Positions 1-9,300 of a stretch of DNA of 64,000 nt are shown here, piece by piece. Both the position numbers and the translations under genes were made by a program. Below the pieces are notes generated by a model. It searched no databases. It had not been told where the DNA came from and worked only from the letters and a program-made list of their open reading frames with translations. The DNA is from Diplonema japonicum. Taxonomy: Eukaryota; Euglenozoa; Diplonemea; Diplonemida; Diplonemidae. Each line of letters starts with the position of its first letter. Within the stretch, counting starts at the first letter, position 1. The DNA lies in assembly GCA_964019335.1 (NCBI GenBank), contig OZ025738.1, forward strand, positions 62,001 to 126,000, given 5' to 3'.

Positions 1-286
1 GTTTCAACAGAGCAGCCTGCTTCTTGCACACCACCACCTCAAGCATGCTCCCATCCTCAAAAGGAAGATCTCCGACGAGCTTCCCACCGCCGTCGTCATC
101 AGCAGTCGCCACCACCTCCCCATCGAAGGTGAGGGTGAAGCTGTCCACATCCAACCCTCCCATCGATGCGATCCTCTCCTTCACCTTCTTCATCTCCTCC
201 GAAGCCTCTGCCTCAATGCTGATGGTCTCAGAGGTGGGGAACCTCGCCTGCAGCGTCACTGCCGATGGTCCCTCGCTTTCCTTCAT
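1..286 (-). CDS. N-terminus of a protein with a ubiquitin-like domain (runs off left edge)
   Basis: The minus strand is open from an ATG at 284-286 to the window edge, giving about 95 residues. The stretch has a beta-grasp, ubiquitin-like rhythm: a first strand (AVTLQARF), a threonine/isoleucine strand, a helix (EEMKKVKERIASMG), then FTLTFDGEVV followed by a 'DLPFEDGSMLEVVV' strand, the usual pattern of 'L-x-F-x-G ... dGs-x-l-x-V' in ubiquitin-like folds. No diglycine end is visible, and the protein continues beyond the window, so this is probably an N-terminal Ubl domain of a larger protein. The ATG is preceded on the coding strand by an A/G-rich leader like other genes here. The rest of the protein and its function cannot be seen. 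Confidence 0.6.
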   Translation of the reverse strand, partial: MKESEGPSAVTLQARFPTSETISIEAEASEEMKKVKERIASMGGLDVDSFTLTFDGEVVATADDDGGGKLVGDLPFEDGSMLEVVVCKKQAALLK

Positions 287-360
287 GGCCCCACTTCTTT
301 TCTTTTTCTTTTGCAATCCTGTGGTAATGAAAGTTCGATGTTCGTTCGTAATCTGTGTTG

Positions 361-551
361 AAGGTTTCAGTGTGCATGGGGGGTGCTCACTGTTCAGTTC
401 CGCGGCTGCTGTCTGGTGCCTGCGGTGGCTGTTTGTCGCGACGAGATGGACGGCATCTGGGCGAGAAACATTACATGGAGTTGTGCAAGGTAGGGGGGCT
501 GTTTGGTTCGAGGAGAAGGAGTGGTCTCCTGTCGTAGCCATGTGCCGTCGG
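361..551 (-). mobile_element. 5'-truncated 3' end of a LINE A-family element
   Basis: This stretch is closely similar to 50118-50330, the C-terminal codons and 3' tail of LINE A. It encodes the same C-terminal peptide end (MPSISSRQTATAGTRQQP) and carries the tail unit containing 'gtgctcac-gttcag' that recurs at 38.9 kb, 41.6 kb and 50.1 kb. It is a dead, heavily 5'-truncated copy lying directly upstream of the ubiquitin-like gene. Confidence 0.8.
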
Positions 552-842
552 GCAGGGAGATGGCGGACTCCTTGTCACCACGCAGCACGTTGCCGTTCGT
601 CAAACACCCCAACCACAACATCTAATATGTAGACACCAACCGGGTCCATATCGGCAGGCATAAACTGCATAAAGCCCCTATCAAGAGTGTACCATGCTTG
701 GTCTATGAACAGCCCACCCACACGATGCACTTCTGCTTCCCGACACATGGTCCCTGCTATGCTCAGTCTCGTGATGGTCTGCATGTCTAGCGCAATCACC
801 CTTACATACGGATCGTATCCACGAAGAAGGTTGTCCGAGCTT
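552..842 (-). pseudogene. beta-propeller (NHL-like) gene fragment, frameshifted
   Basis: Minus-strand reading gives a stretch with the look of propeller blades (SDNLLRG, then YVRVIALDMQTITRLSIAG, then GGLFIDQAWYTLDRG). A frameshift near 610 moves into a second blade-like piece (LTNGNVLRGDKESAISLPDG). At 551 the reading frame passes without a stop into the truncated LINE A copy. No start codon is present and a stop lies near 845. It is best read as the remnant of a propeller-type gene interrupted by the LINE insertion; the exact family is not recognised. Confidence 0.45.
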
Positions 843-1532
843 ATCTAACCCTCAGTGTCCTTTGTAACGATCCATCTGACCAGTGGCCCCGCGAGGTAAA
901 GTAAAAAGAATAAGAGGGAAGGAGGGAAGGGGGGAGGAGGAAGACATTCTTTTCTTTCAGTAAGAAGTTTTTTCTTCTTCTCCTTTTTAAGGAACGTTGG
1001 TTCTTAAAAAAAAGGGGGGGGGGGCGGGGGGGAGAGAGAAAATCCTTCGTTCGCTTGCGAACTAAACCTAAATAAAACGATAAGATTATAAATGGCGGCC
1101 TGTTTTAGGCATCCATCTCCAAAAAAAAAAAAACGTTGGTTAAAAATACATAAATAAATAGAAAAGAAACTCTTATAGCCCATCTTCTTTCTTTGTTTCT
1201 CCGGTCTTCTTAGGGCAGGAAATCTTTTTCTGGGTACCTCGCATAAGCAGTTCGCGACATATCAACATCCCAAGAGCCCAAAAGGTACCAAGTGCCCTTG
1301 GAACCGAGAGTATTACAACTAGTTCTCCTACGCACGGATTCTTAGACAAGCAAAAAAAGAAAAAAAAAAAACCCTTGTACATAAAAATCAACTAACAGGC
1401 GCTGGAGTCTTTGTTTTAGAAATAGAGAAAAAAAGAATATAAAAAAAAAAACATAGTGCAGTATTACGGTATGTTGAAAAAAAAAGAACCTTTGGGGAAA
1501 ATACTGAAACGGGTCCAGAAAATGCAACTTAA

Positions 1533-1545
1533 CCATCTATCAACG
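1533..1545 (+). repeat. left terminal inverted repeat of piggyBac element
   Basis: CCATCTATCAACG directly after TTAA; pairs with 2827-2839 with one mismatch. Confidence 0.9.
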
Positions 1546-1772
1546 AGCGTCTATATATAGACGATTTGAAAAAAATCTTTTACGCAAAGGGCTTTCAATG
1601 CAATACGGCCCGGCCCTTTCTTGCCGGCGGGGTCCTGCGCGGAAAATATGAAAAAAATAAACTAAATGCTGCCCTAACTTAACAAGAAAATGAAAAAATG
1701 AAAAAAAACGCCAGCCCAAATTTACCCTTAAAAATCACTTCAAAAAAAAGCGCCCGGAAAGAGGCTGGAAGA

Positions 1773-2555
1773 GGACGTTATGAGTGATGGCAGCACTGAT
1801 GGCTCATCCCTATTATGCAATTTTGATACAAACAGTGATTCTGATACGAATTCGACCGATTCCGAGTCACAGCAGGGTGATTGGACGGCAAAGCCGGAGC
1901 AGTTGGAAGGCATCCGGTTTCGTGAAGATCGAAATCCTTGTGGACCCTGTTTTGACATCAAAGGCTCAATGCCATACCATATATTCTCCAAATGCTCGTC
2001 CCAAACGTTATTCGGGTCATAACTTCGAACAATGTGGCAAATGCGGCTAAAAAAGGTGTCTCCCTGGATCTCGATGCTGCTTCTCTGCATACCTTCCTAG
2101 GTGTCCTTTTGTCGATGGACTTGGATATCAAGCCAGATTATTCTGATCACTGGCTCCACGTCTCTCAACTACACCCCTGGGTACGCCACCGTCATGTCAA
2201 GAGACCGCTTTTTGACTATTCTGGGAAATCTGTGTTTCCACAGCGAAACAAACAAGCGTGCTGACTTCTACTTATCGCAAAGGCCTCCCGGAGATCATGG
2301 ATGCCCCAAAGAAGCGAGGCCGCATGCCAAGGACGCTCATCCCGTGGGGACACCCAGTTCCACCAGCACGCGAGCATCCTTTGCACCACAACGTGGCATG
2401 ACATCATGCCAGCGTGCTTTCTATCGACGTTGGATGTTCCGGTGAAGTCGAATTTGACGTGTCCGCCAAAAGAGAATGAAAGCCGGAAAGGACATCCCGC
2501 CCCCCACCAAGTGCATATTTACAACACCGCAATGGGCGGAACCGACGCTGGGTGA
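1773..2555 (+). pseudogene. broken piggyBac transposase
   Basis: Fragments of a piggyBac transposase (DDE_Tnp_1_7 family) occur in different plus-strand frames. An acidic serine-rich N-terminus starts near 1780, followed by a PCGPCFDIKGSMPYHIFSK segment. Then come a TFLGVLLSMDLDIKPDYSDHW piece (2080-2150), an MSRDRFLTILGNLCFHSE piece (2190-2250) and a terminal YNTAMGGTDAG piece (2510-2550); the last two correspond to the 'mS-RF' and 'YN-MGGvD' signatures of the family. At least two frameshifts are needed, and much of the catalytic core between the last two pieces is missing, so the enzyme is dead. Confidence 0.8.
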
Positions 2556-2826
2556 TGCTGTGACAAAACGCCATAAACGCTCCCTTATGACTTAAAAGTG
2601 GCCCCTAAAAGAGTATTTTTGTACTTGTTTGTTTTTTGTATCCCCTCTCGGGCACTTCAGGAACGATATTTTTGACAATGTTGTGGGGGTGGACCCTGCT
2701 GTGGGCACCCTCTCTCTAGAATTGGGACATCTGGAGGCATTTCCGGGGGCATATAGCCCCGGCGTTGCGCTGGAATAGCTTTTTTTGAAGTTTTGAAAAT
2801 TTACCCCCTGGTGGGCAAAAATGGTC

Positions 2827-2839
2827 CGTTGGTAGATGG
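2827..2839 (-). repeat. right terminal inverted repeat of piggyBac element
   Basis: Reads CCATCTACCAACG on the minus strand, directly before TTAA at 2840-2843. Confidence 0.9.
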
Positions 2840-3168
2840 TTAAGTTTAGATGCTGGTTCCTTAGGTATAACATTTACCGTAAAATAGCCGTAGACGGAGA
2901 GAGGGAGAGAAAGAGAGGGAAAGAGAGGGAGAGAAATAACTTCAATAGAACCGAGTGTTCCCGTCCAGCACGTATGGGTACTTCTCAAGCCAAGAATGGC
3001 GATTCTGCTTTCTTTTTCTGAAAAACCGAACCAACTTAACCTCATTGGGATTACACTCCTTCCCTCCCCGACAAAAATAAAATAAAATAATTACGATCGA
3101 GAAAAAAAAATTAAAAAACAACCACCACCCCCCCTCCCCCCGACTTGTACATTATTCTTAATCAGACA

Positions 3169-6100
3169 CTATTCCTCTGCCGCGTTGATGGTGGGCACGC
3201 TCACACTCACCTCCTCCACCATCGTGACGCGCTTCGTGAAGTACCACTCGCATCTTGTCTCGTGCCAGTCGGGCAGGCCATACTGCTCACTCCAAGCAGA
3301 TCTCGATCTCCAGATGTACGCCTTCCCTCCAGCAAGTGCTACAAGTGTCTCTTTTTGCTTCTCCACATATTCAACATGTTCGAGAAGCTCTTCGCTCTGC
3401 TCAGCAGCAACCTCTTCCTTCAGGACACGCTTCCCTTCTTCGCGCATCGTCTTTGCCTCTTGTTCCCGCGTCTTGTCATGTTCCACAGCGTCATTACACC
3501 TGTCACCGATCCTCAGCTCAAGTGCCTCAAAGCCTATATCCCCAACCTCGTAGTGATAAGCTTCTTTTTCTTCTAACTTCTTTCCCATTCTCTGACGCTT
3601 TGCTTTCAGCGAGAAAGTATCACCCTCCCTTGTCAGACCTAGCACCGCCGCAAACTTCGCCTTCTGATACAAACGGCTTGTCGCACCCAACTCCTGGTTG
3701 CGGACAATGAGGTCGAAGGAACCGCCCCCCTCGTCCACAAGGAGAGCCACCTTGTTCCCTGACTCTGACACTGCCACCCTGCTGATCGTTCCCAGAGAGA
3801 AGGGGGCGGCGCTCGGAATAGCCATGCTTATCACCGCATTGTTCTCCCCGACGAGGATGCAGTGAAGGTGCGTCTCTGATAAGCGGACATCCTTCACGCT
3901 GTTGACGTGCAGGTCAAGGCTTCTCGTGTACAGCCTCTTTGCCGTTTCGCGTTGCACAACCCAGCTGTGGATGGACAGGCCGTCCTTGCTCACAACAGAC
4001 ACCACGTCGTTGGAGGTGGTCGCCGTCGCAGGGTCGATGTCCGTGTCGATGTAGAAGGTGCTGTGTTTTCGCAGCGTCCTCGTTTCTTCAGGCAGTGTGA
4101 ACACGCTGCACTCCCACCGCTTTTGTGTATCTCTGCGCCATGCCAGCACCTTGTCCACCATCGGTGTCACAGCCGACCAGACAGGGTTCTGTTCGATTTC
4201 CTCGTGCTTGTACGGATAAACCTGCTCCACAGTTCTTCTTCTATCTGACGAAACACCAGTCAACAAACTGTTAGCAGAAGGATAGTCTTCCTTGACCTCC
4301 ACAATGCCAGCATGCAGCACACCAGCTTTTGTCACCCAGCATATGCCCATGTCCTTATCAGTCTTAATTATGCACATGCTTTTGGCGTTTCCTAGGCTGC
4401 TGTCTTCTATTCCTTCCTTCATTCTTAACCTCGTGTTCAACATCCACACCATCCCATGGTCGGTGATGCCTATGATCCTGCTGGCCGCAAGTGTGCTTGT
4501 GTTGCACTCCTCTACCTTTGTCGCACGATTGTTCTTCATGTTCACGTCCACCACGTGAGGAATGCCACCCGCTACCCAGGAAACGACAAGAACGACGAAC
4601 CCGTTCCTCCACACAATTCTGCTGTGAACGCTGGAGCTGCTGACACTGTCTGGGATCTTCTGGGAAAACACAATGTCCTCACCTCCGAACCTCACCCTGT
4701 CACGGTACACCTCAGCAACATAGTCCTCGTCACTGCGACGCGTCATGGCAGCAAAGGACACCAAGCCGGGCAAGGGGCGTGAAGTCACCTTCATCTTTCC
4801 ATCTGCACCGAATTTTCCAAGGTGCGCCCTGGGGTGGCAAGTGTCCTTCAAGTCATCCTCATTAAGCAGCGTCCTATCGAATGTGTTGTCATCAAGGTGT
4901 GCCCCCTTCACGCTGACCCCACGCAAGTCCATCCCAGCAAAGGCCTCGTTTGCTGCCGACAGGATCGTCATCGCCACAGCACCAGGAACCTTGCAGAACT
5001 TTAGCTTCGACAGCTCCAAAAGGGAGTACAGAGTGTCCTTGAAACACTTCTCCGACGCCATCTTCGCCACGTACTGCCGTAAAACCACAGGAAAGCACAT
5101 CAAGTACTCCATCTTCACGTCCCAGTCCGCACATGCTGCATTGCACGTCTGAACAAGGTACTCGGAGGCCTGCTGCTCCGACACATCAAGGGCATCCGCC
5201 ACCCTCGCTTGCATCACATGACACTCCTTGCTGAATAATACACGCACCTGTTCTTCGTGTGTTAACTCCTCCTTCTGTTTCTCGTTCAGATTCGAGAACG
5301 TCGAAACGAAGAACCTCGTGGCGCAGCGGTTCAGCGGGAACTCCATGAGCTTGTCGCGGATGGCCCATGCTGTGAAAGCGTACTGAAGCCACATGTCGAC
5401 AAAACGGAACGTCTTCTTCCCCGACGGACCCAGCACTGTCCTGAGAGGGGACGAGGCGTACATGTCACGAACGAACTGCATCCTGCGCTCTTCTTCAAGG
5501 TCAAAGGTGCTGAGATCGCACTCTTCGAGGAATAGGTCGCACCTCTTATGGTAGTGGGCGATGGTCGTCTGCTGACGTGCCATCTGAAGCGCAAGGGAAC
5601 CATTGTAGTCAAACATGAGGGTCATGATGTTCCTGTCGCTCATGCTGGGGTACTTCTCGTAGAACATGTCCTTCGAGAGCATGAAGTACCTTTCTACGTT
5701 GCTTCTGAGGAAACTCAAATCAAGGACCGGCTCCTCACACAAGTTGCACATGCAGTCGCTTGTCACGTCTCTAAAGGAACGAACCAATGAAAGCGACAAA
5801 ACGCTATCATTCGCTCCCAGGTATTTCATGAACTTCTCGAATACCCGCCTCTGCCACACCGTGGCCTTGCCAGACACGATTATGCCCTCAGCTTCCTCAG
5901 TGGTTAGGTCCTCTATCCTCAGAACCTGGCACCTCGACATCATCTTTCCGTCCTTGTCGACACTCCCGAACAGTTTCTGGTGTGTGTACTGCAAGAATGC
6001 CACGTTCGCAGAGACAAGAATGATGGGGTCGCCCCATTCGCTTAGAGCATTGGACTTGCGCAATATGTTAAAGGTAAACTCCCTGTCGAGGTGCGAGTAC

Positions 6101-8541
6101 CCTTCGAGGATCAACACAAGCTTATAATCTTCACCGCTTTTCTCCTTCAACTTCCTGATGTTGCTGACGGTGAACCCGTATTCCTTAAGAGCCCCTTCCA
6201 CCAGCTTCTCCCTTGGATCCTTCAGCTTTGGCAAGTATATGAACACGGGGACAAGAATTTGTGCTGTCTCTTTTCCCTTTTCTTCCTTTTTGTCTTTGTA
6301 ACACTCCCACAGCCTCTTCTCCACAAGCCGAAGGAACTCTTCGCAGCCGCTCTGATTCCCGTCGAACACAAAGCTGTTGTCCTCTTCATGATTCTTCCAA
6401 CCAAGGATCCTCTTCACAAACATATCCACGGTTTCAGTTTCTTTTTCTTTAGTTGTGTTGTCGCTGAAGGAGACCTTCAAAAATGAGTATTCGTCGGTAC
6501 GCTCACATTGATGCTTCATACGCAGGATGTCATCCTCCAGCTCCCTGTGCAGCTCCAGGTACTCGTGAATATCGCTGACATCCTTCGCGATGTCCTGGAC
6601 AGCCTTCTCAATCTGTACTGCCCTGTTCAGAATGCCTGCGGTGAGAAGCATTGTGGCCCCCACCATTGTGCTTGTCCCCTCCAGGTTCCTTACGTACACG
6701 GTGATCGCCCTCTGGGCATTCTGTAGGATCTTGTCTAGGGGCTTAATTGCTTCCTTCATCACGGTCTCTCCTCGGAGTCTCAGCAGCTCGTCTACCTCGT
6801 CCAAGAGTTCTGATATCTTTTTCTTGTACTCTTTCGCCTGCGTGGGGAGGGTCATCCCCATGTAGTCCTTCATTCCTTTGAAAGACAGCGCCTCGTGGAG
6901 AGCTCCGACCACCTCTTCGCGATCGCACAGCAGTGAGCGCGACAGCTGCTCGCTCACATCGTGTTTCTGACTGTCTGTCAGGTACCTGCCGTCCTCGAAG
7001 GCGATGACCTCGTAGCACGCCATCACAGACCTGCACCGCAGCTTCAGCGAGGTGTTTGAGCTGGTGTCTTTGCCCAGCAGCAGGTCCGTCATTGCGGAAA
7101 CAGAACCATCGATACTCTCCAGACTCTGCCCTCTTGTATCGTTGTACCACTGGTCGATCTCTCTTATGAACTCCACTGATCCCTTACCGGCCTTTTCCGC
7201 CTGATATTTCACGGCGCCTCCTACAAGCTCTTTCGCATCCTTGATTTGCTCGGTGAGCTTCTCTGGGGACGGCCTCTCGAACGTCAAAAACTCCAGCAAG
7301 CAATCCAACAGGACATCGGTTGCTGTTGCTGGGAACTTAACGGTGTGCGTTGCTGCTGGGTCGTTCTCAACCGGGATGCGCTGGTACCACTTCTGGTCGG
7401 CCTTACCGTAAGATATCCTGCCGGTCCAGTCCCCTGCGGAGCGGACGACAGCACGGTTGAAAAGCAGCATTTCAGCCAAGTTTGCGATCCACAGCAGGGC
7501 GTGGGTGGGGTCGGCGTGCTTGAGGCTACCATCATGAATGACATCCTCGTGGAACGACTTAATGGCTGATGTAATGGTTTCCGCAAGACGCAGGCAGTCA
7601 CCGTCTCGTTTTCTATCGGTGAGGGCCTGTACTGTATTCCGCAGAAGCTCGCACTTCACGCCGAGGGTGAAGCACTCGTAGGTGGAGAACGTGATGAACC
7701 CTTCTGCCTTGACCTTTTCTATGATGCTTTCGATGACCTTCTTTCCGTCCTTTAAAAACTCTCCTACCTTTGAAATGGACCCAGGTAAGCCGGTAGCTAT
7801 GCTGAAAACGGTTCCCCCGAACTTACAAATGGACTCTATGAGCTCATTGTCTGACTGTCCTATGACCTTCACTCCAACAGACACGATGTGGAAGTCGGTG
7901 ATGGATACGACATGGCGGCGGGCCTCGTACTTGACCTCCTCCAATTCCTTGACAAGGTTCTCCAGCTTCTTTTCATTGTGGTCCTCTGGTGGGGTGGTCT
8001 TTGCAAGGCGGAACATGAGGAAGGCAGCTGAACGGTGCAGGTGTATGTTGTTGAAAGTGATGAGCTGCCGTTTGTCGCTCTCCATCGTGTCGGACATGAG
8101 GGAGATCTTCAGAATCTTGAGGATACCGTACACGGCCTCGTAAAGACCTTTCCATTCCTCTTCTTTAAAGGGCTTCTGCTCGACCCCAAACACATGCTCT
8201 TGCATCTTAAACCACTTCACAAACTCTTGTGTTGCCACCCACTTGTCCCATTGTGCTACGTCCCCTCCATACCACGCCTCTTCTAGATTCGCCAGCTTCC
8301 TTGAAAGGTCTTTCTTGAATTCTGAATCGACGTCATCCTTATTATTGTTGCAGATAAACATATTCTTCACAATGCGAACGGCTGCTGCCATCTTTCCTTC
8401 TTTCTTTACAACGGACTTCTTACCCGTCTCCATTGTCGGCGCGTTGCTTGTTCCGAACCCAGCTGCTTCGCCGAAACTATCGTAGTTGTTCAGACTCGAA
8501 TCGGGCACCAGCTGTTCCAGGCACTCTTCTGAGTCCGACAT
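3169..8541 (-). CDS. giant NLR/STAND-like protein with degenerate NTPase core, copy 1 (1790 aa)
   Basis: Order of parts: unique N-terminus (1-70); helical region (71-700); NTPase-like core (about 720-900); helical linker; a pentapeptide-like strip (about 1200-1232, FAGMDLRGVSVKGAHLDDNTF broken into five-residue steps); a degenerate WD40-type beta-propeller (about 1240-1690); a charged helical tail. The core follows the protist STAND/NACHT pattern: 'VPVFIYLP' strand, Walker B-like 'LVLILEGYSHLD' (807-819), 'WGDPIILVSAN', then SPLRT...FRFVDMWLQYAF resembling 'SPL...y-FiHk-l-EYf'. But the P-loop position reads FDGNQSGCEEF (726-736), with no GK[ST], and DGYDE has become EGYSH, so nucleotide hydrolysis is unlikely. 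Compared with copy 2 it lacks 266 codons after residue about 929. ATG at 8539-8541, TAG at 3169. Role unknown; an intracellular sensor or scaffold is inferred from architecture. Confidence 0.85.
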   Translation of the reverse strand: MSDSEECLEQLVPDSSLNNYDSFGEAAGFGTSNAPTMETGKKSVVKKEGKMAAAVRIVKNMFICNNNKDDVDSEFKKDLSRKLANLEEAWYGGDVAQWDKWVATQEFVKWFKMQEHVFGVEQKPFKEEEWKGLYEAVYGILKILKISLMSDTMESDKRQLITFNNIHLHRSAAFLMFRLAKTTPPEDHNEKKLENLVKELEEVKYEARRHVVSITDFHIVSVGVKVIGQSDNELIESICKFGGTVFSIATGLPGSISKVGEFLKDGKKVIESIIEKVKAEGFITFSTYECFTLGVKCELLRNTVQALTDRKRDGDCLRLAETITSAIKSFHEDVIHDGSLKHADPTHALLWIANLAEMLLFNRAVVRSAGDWTGRISYGKADQKWYQRIPVENDPAATHTVKFPATATDVLLDCLLEFLTFERPSPEKLTEQIKDAKELVGGAVKYQAEKAGKGSVEFIREIDQWYNDTRGQSLESIDGSVSAMTDLLLGKDTSSNTSLKLRCRSVMACYEVIAFEDGRYLTDSQKHDVSEQLSRSLLCDREEVVGALHEALSFKGMKDYMGMTLPTQAKEYKKKISELLDEVDELLRLRGETVMKEAIKPLDKILQNAQRAITVYVRNLEGTSTMVGATMLLTAGILNRAVQIEKAVQDIAKDVSDIHEYLELHRELEDDILRMKHQCERTDEYSFLKVSFSDNTTKEKETETVDMFVKRILGWKNHEEDNSFVFDGNQSGCEEFLRLVEKRLWECYKDKKEEKGKETAQILVPVFIYLPKLKDPREKLVEGALKEYGFTVSNIRKLKEKSGEDYKLVLILEGYSHLDREFTFNILRKSNALSEWGDPIILVSANVAFLQYTHQKLFGSVDKDGKMMSRCQVLRIEDLTTEEAEGIIVSGKATVWQRRVFEKFMKYLGANDSVLSLSLVRSFRDVTSDCMCNLCEEPVLDLSFLRSNVERYFMLSKDMFYEKYPSMSDRNIMTLMFDYNGSLALQMARQQTTIAHYHKRCDLFLEECDLSTFDLEEERRMQFVRDMYASSPLRTVLGPSGKKTFRFVDMWLQYAFTAWAIRDKLMEFPLNRCATRFFVSTFSNLNEKQKEELTHEEQVRVLFSKECHVMQARVADALDVSEQQASEYLVQTCNAACADWDVKMEYLMCFPVVLRQYVAKMASEKCFKDTLYSLLELSKLKFCKVPGAVAMTILSAANEAFAGMDLRGVSVKGAHLDDNTFDRTLLNEDDLKDTCHPRAHLGKFGADGKMKVTSRPLPGLVSFAAMTRRSDEDYVAEVYRDRVRFGGEDIVFSQKIPDSVSSSSVHSRIVWRNGFVVLVVSWVAGGIPHVVDVNMKNNRATKVEECNTSTLAASRIIGITDHGMVWMLNTRLRMKEGIEDSSLGNAKSMCIIKTDKDMGICWVTKAGVLHAGIVEVKEDYPSANSLLTGVSSDRRRTVEQVYPYKHEEIEQNPVWSAVTPMVDKVLAWRRDTQKRWECSVFTLPEETRTLRKHSTFYIDTDIDPATATTSNDVVSVVSKDGLSIHSWVVQRETAKRLYTRSLDLHVNSVKDVRLSETHLHCILVGENNAVISMAIPSAAPFSLGTISRVAVSESGNKVALLVDEGGGSFDLIVRNQELGATSRLYQKAKFAAVLGLTREGDTFSLKAKRQRMGKKLEEKEAYHYEVGDIGFEALELRIGDRCNDAVEHDKTREQEAKTMREEGKRVLKEEVAAEQSEELLEHVEYVEKQKETLVALAGGKAYIWRSRSAWSEQYGLPDWHETRCEWYFTKRVTMVEEVSVSVPTINAAEE

Positions 8542-8700
8542 CTTTTCTCTTCTTTTTTCTTTTCTTTTTTCTCTCGTTTTTTCTTTTGTCCTCCCCCTCT
8601 CCCCTTCCCCTGATTATGTGGCTTCTTTGGTGCAAAATTAAAAACAAACAAAAAAAAAGGAGGGCTTTGTTAATTAACGCAAAAAAAAGAAGAAGAAAGA
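8542..8700 (-). promoter_or_regulatory. pyrimidine tract and AG upstream of copy 1 (candidate trans-splice acceptor region)
   Basis: On the coding strand, a C/T tract (around 8675-8700) and a T9 run (around 8649-8658) precede an AG near 8621. A purine-only leader follows up to the ATG. This fits an untemplated-leader acceptor but no leader RNA gene is in the window. Confidence 0.4.
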
Positions 8701-9300
8701 AGAATGACTTTGGTTGCTTATAAACCGCCTGGCGTACAAGCAACTGCAGGCGCAGTCTACTTGATTACAGGGGGTGCTCCTCGGCCGAGCAGTAGCTTCT
8801 TCTGCGTTCCGCGCTGTGTCCTTAATGCGTGGTGTTCTCCTCCATGTCCGCTACCAGCACTGACAAGAGAGTTGATGAGGACCGCTGACAAGGGGCACCC
8901 TTGTAGAATGCCATTTGTCACTTCAAAGGCGTCTCCCACTCCATTAGGAAGTGACAGGTTGGCGTGAACGTGTCGTGGTCCCGCTATGCATAAGCGTAGT
9001 CCTAGTTCCTCAACCAGCCTCAGGGATAGCTCCTGTGGCACTGTATCGAAACATTTTTGGAAATCTACAGCGACCCCATGTAACTGTAATCCTCCAAGTA
9101 TTGCTGCTTCAACCGGTGTCAGTTGCATAACAAAAGAATAACTCGTCGACAGCTCAGCGAGCACATCATCACAGCCATGGCCTGGTCGGAACCCGTGCCG
9201 GAATGCTATCCCTTATCCACTTTTCCTGCCAGAAGAGCACTCCCTTCAGCCTCACGCATGCCCACAATCTATATACGACACTTGTGACTGTGATCGGCCT
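8701..9300 (-). mobile_element. truncated LINE B-like element: RT fragment plus 3' tail
   Basis: Minus-strand 8757-9164 encodes a reverse transcriptase piece: VDFQKCFDTVPQE (motif A region), then VTNGILQGCPLSAVLINSL (motif B region), which is close to LINE B. It then jumps directly to the family C-terminus (HALRTQRGTQKKLLLGRG). Upstream, 9165-9300 continues RT sequence in another frame. The catalytic YADD box is deleted. The same C-terminal/tail segment recurs alone at 32.3 kb. Confidence 0.8.

Larger units (their letters stand above)
1529..2843 (+). mobile_element. piggyBac-type DNA transposon, inserted at TTAA
   Basis: The element is bounded by TTAA at 1529-1532 and 2840-2843. It has 13-bp terminal inverted repeats with one mismatch (CCATCTATCAACG at 1533-1545; its partner reads CCATCTACCAACG on the opposite strand at 2827-2839). 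The paralogous locus at about 16314-16335 lacks the insert and reads through with CTAA in place of TTAA, so it is a nearly intact empty site. TTAA target duplication and about 13-bp inverted ends are the hallmarks of piggyBac elements. The body, about 1.3 kb, is shorter than autonomous elements and carries a broken transposase. Confidence 0.92.
877..8325. repeat. segmental duplication, copy 1
   Basis: Apart from the piggyBac insertion (1533-2843) and small indels, this block matches 15738-22612 almost base for base. The left edge lies in the shared 'cgaggtaaagtaaa' motif and the right edge lies inside the giant gene at the DSEFKKD codons. 887-1528 is otherwise non-coding: homopolymers, a G-run near 1014 and AT-rich sequence, with no gene seen. 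Confidence 0.9.
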
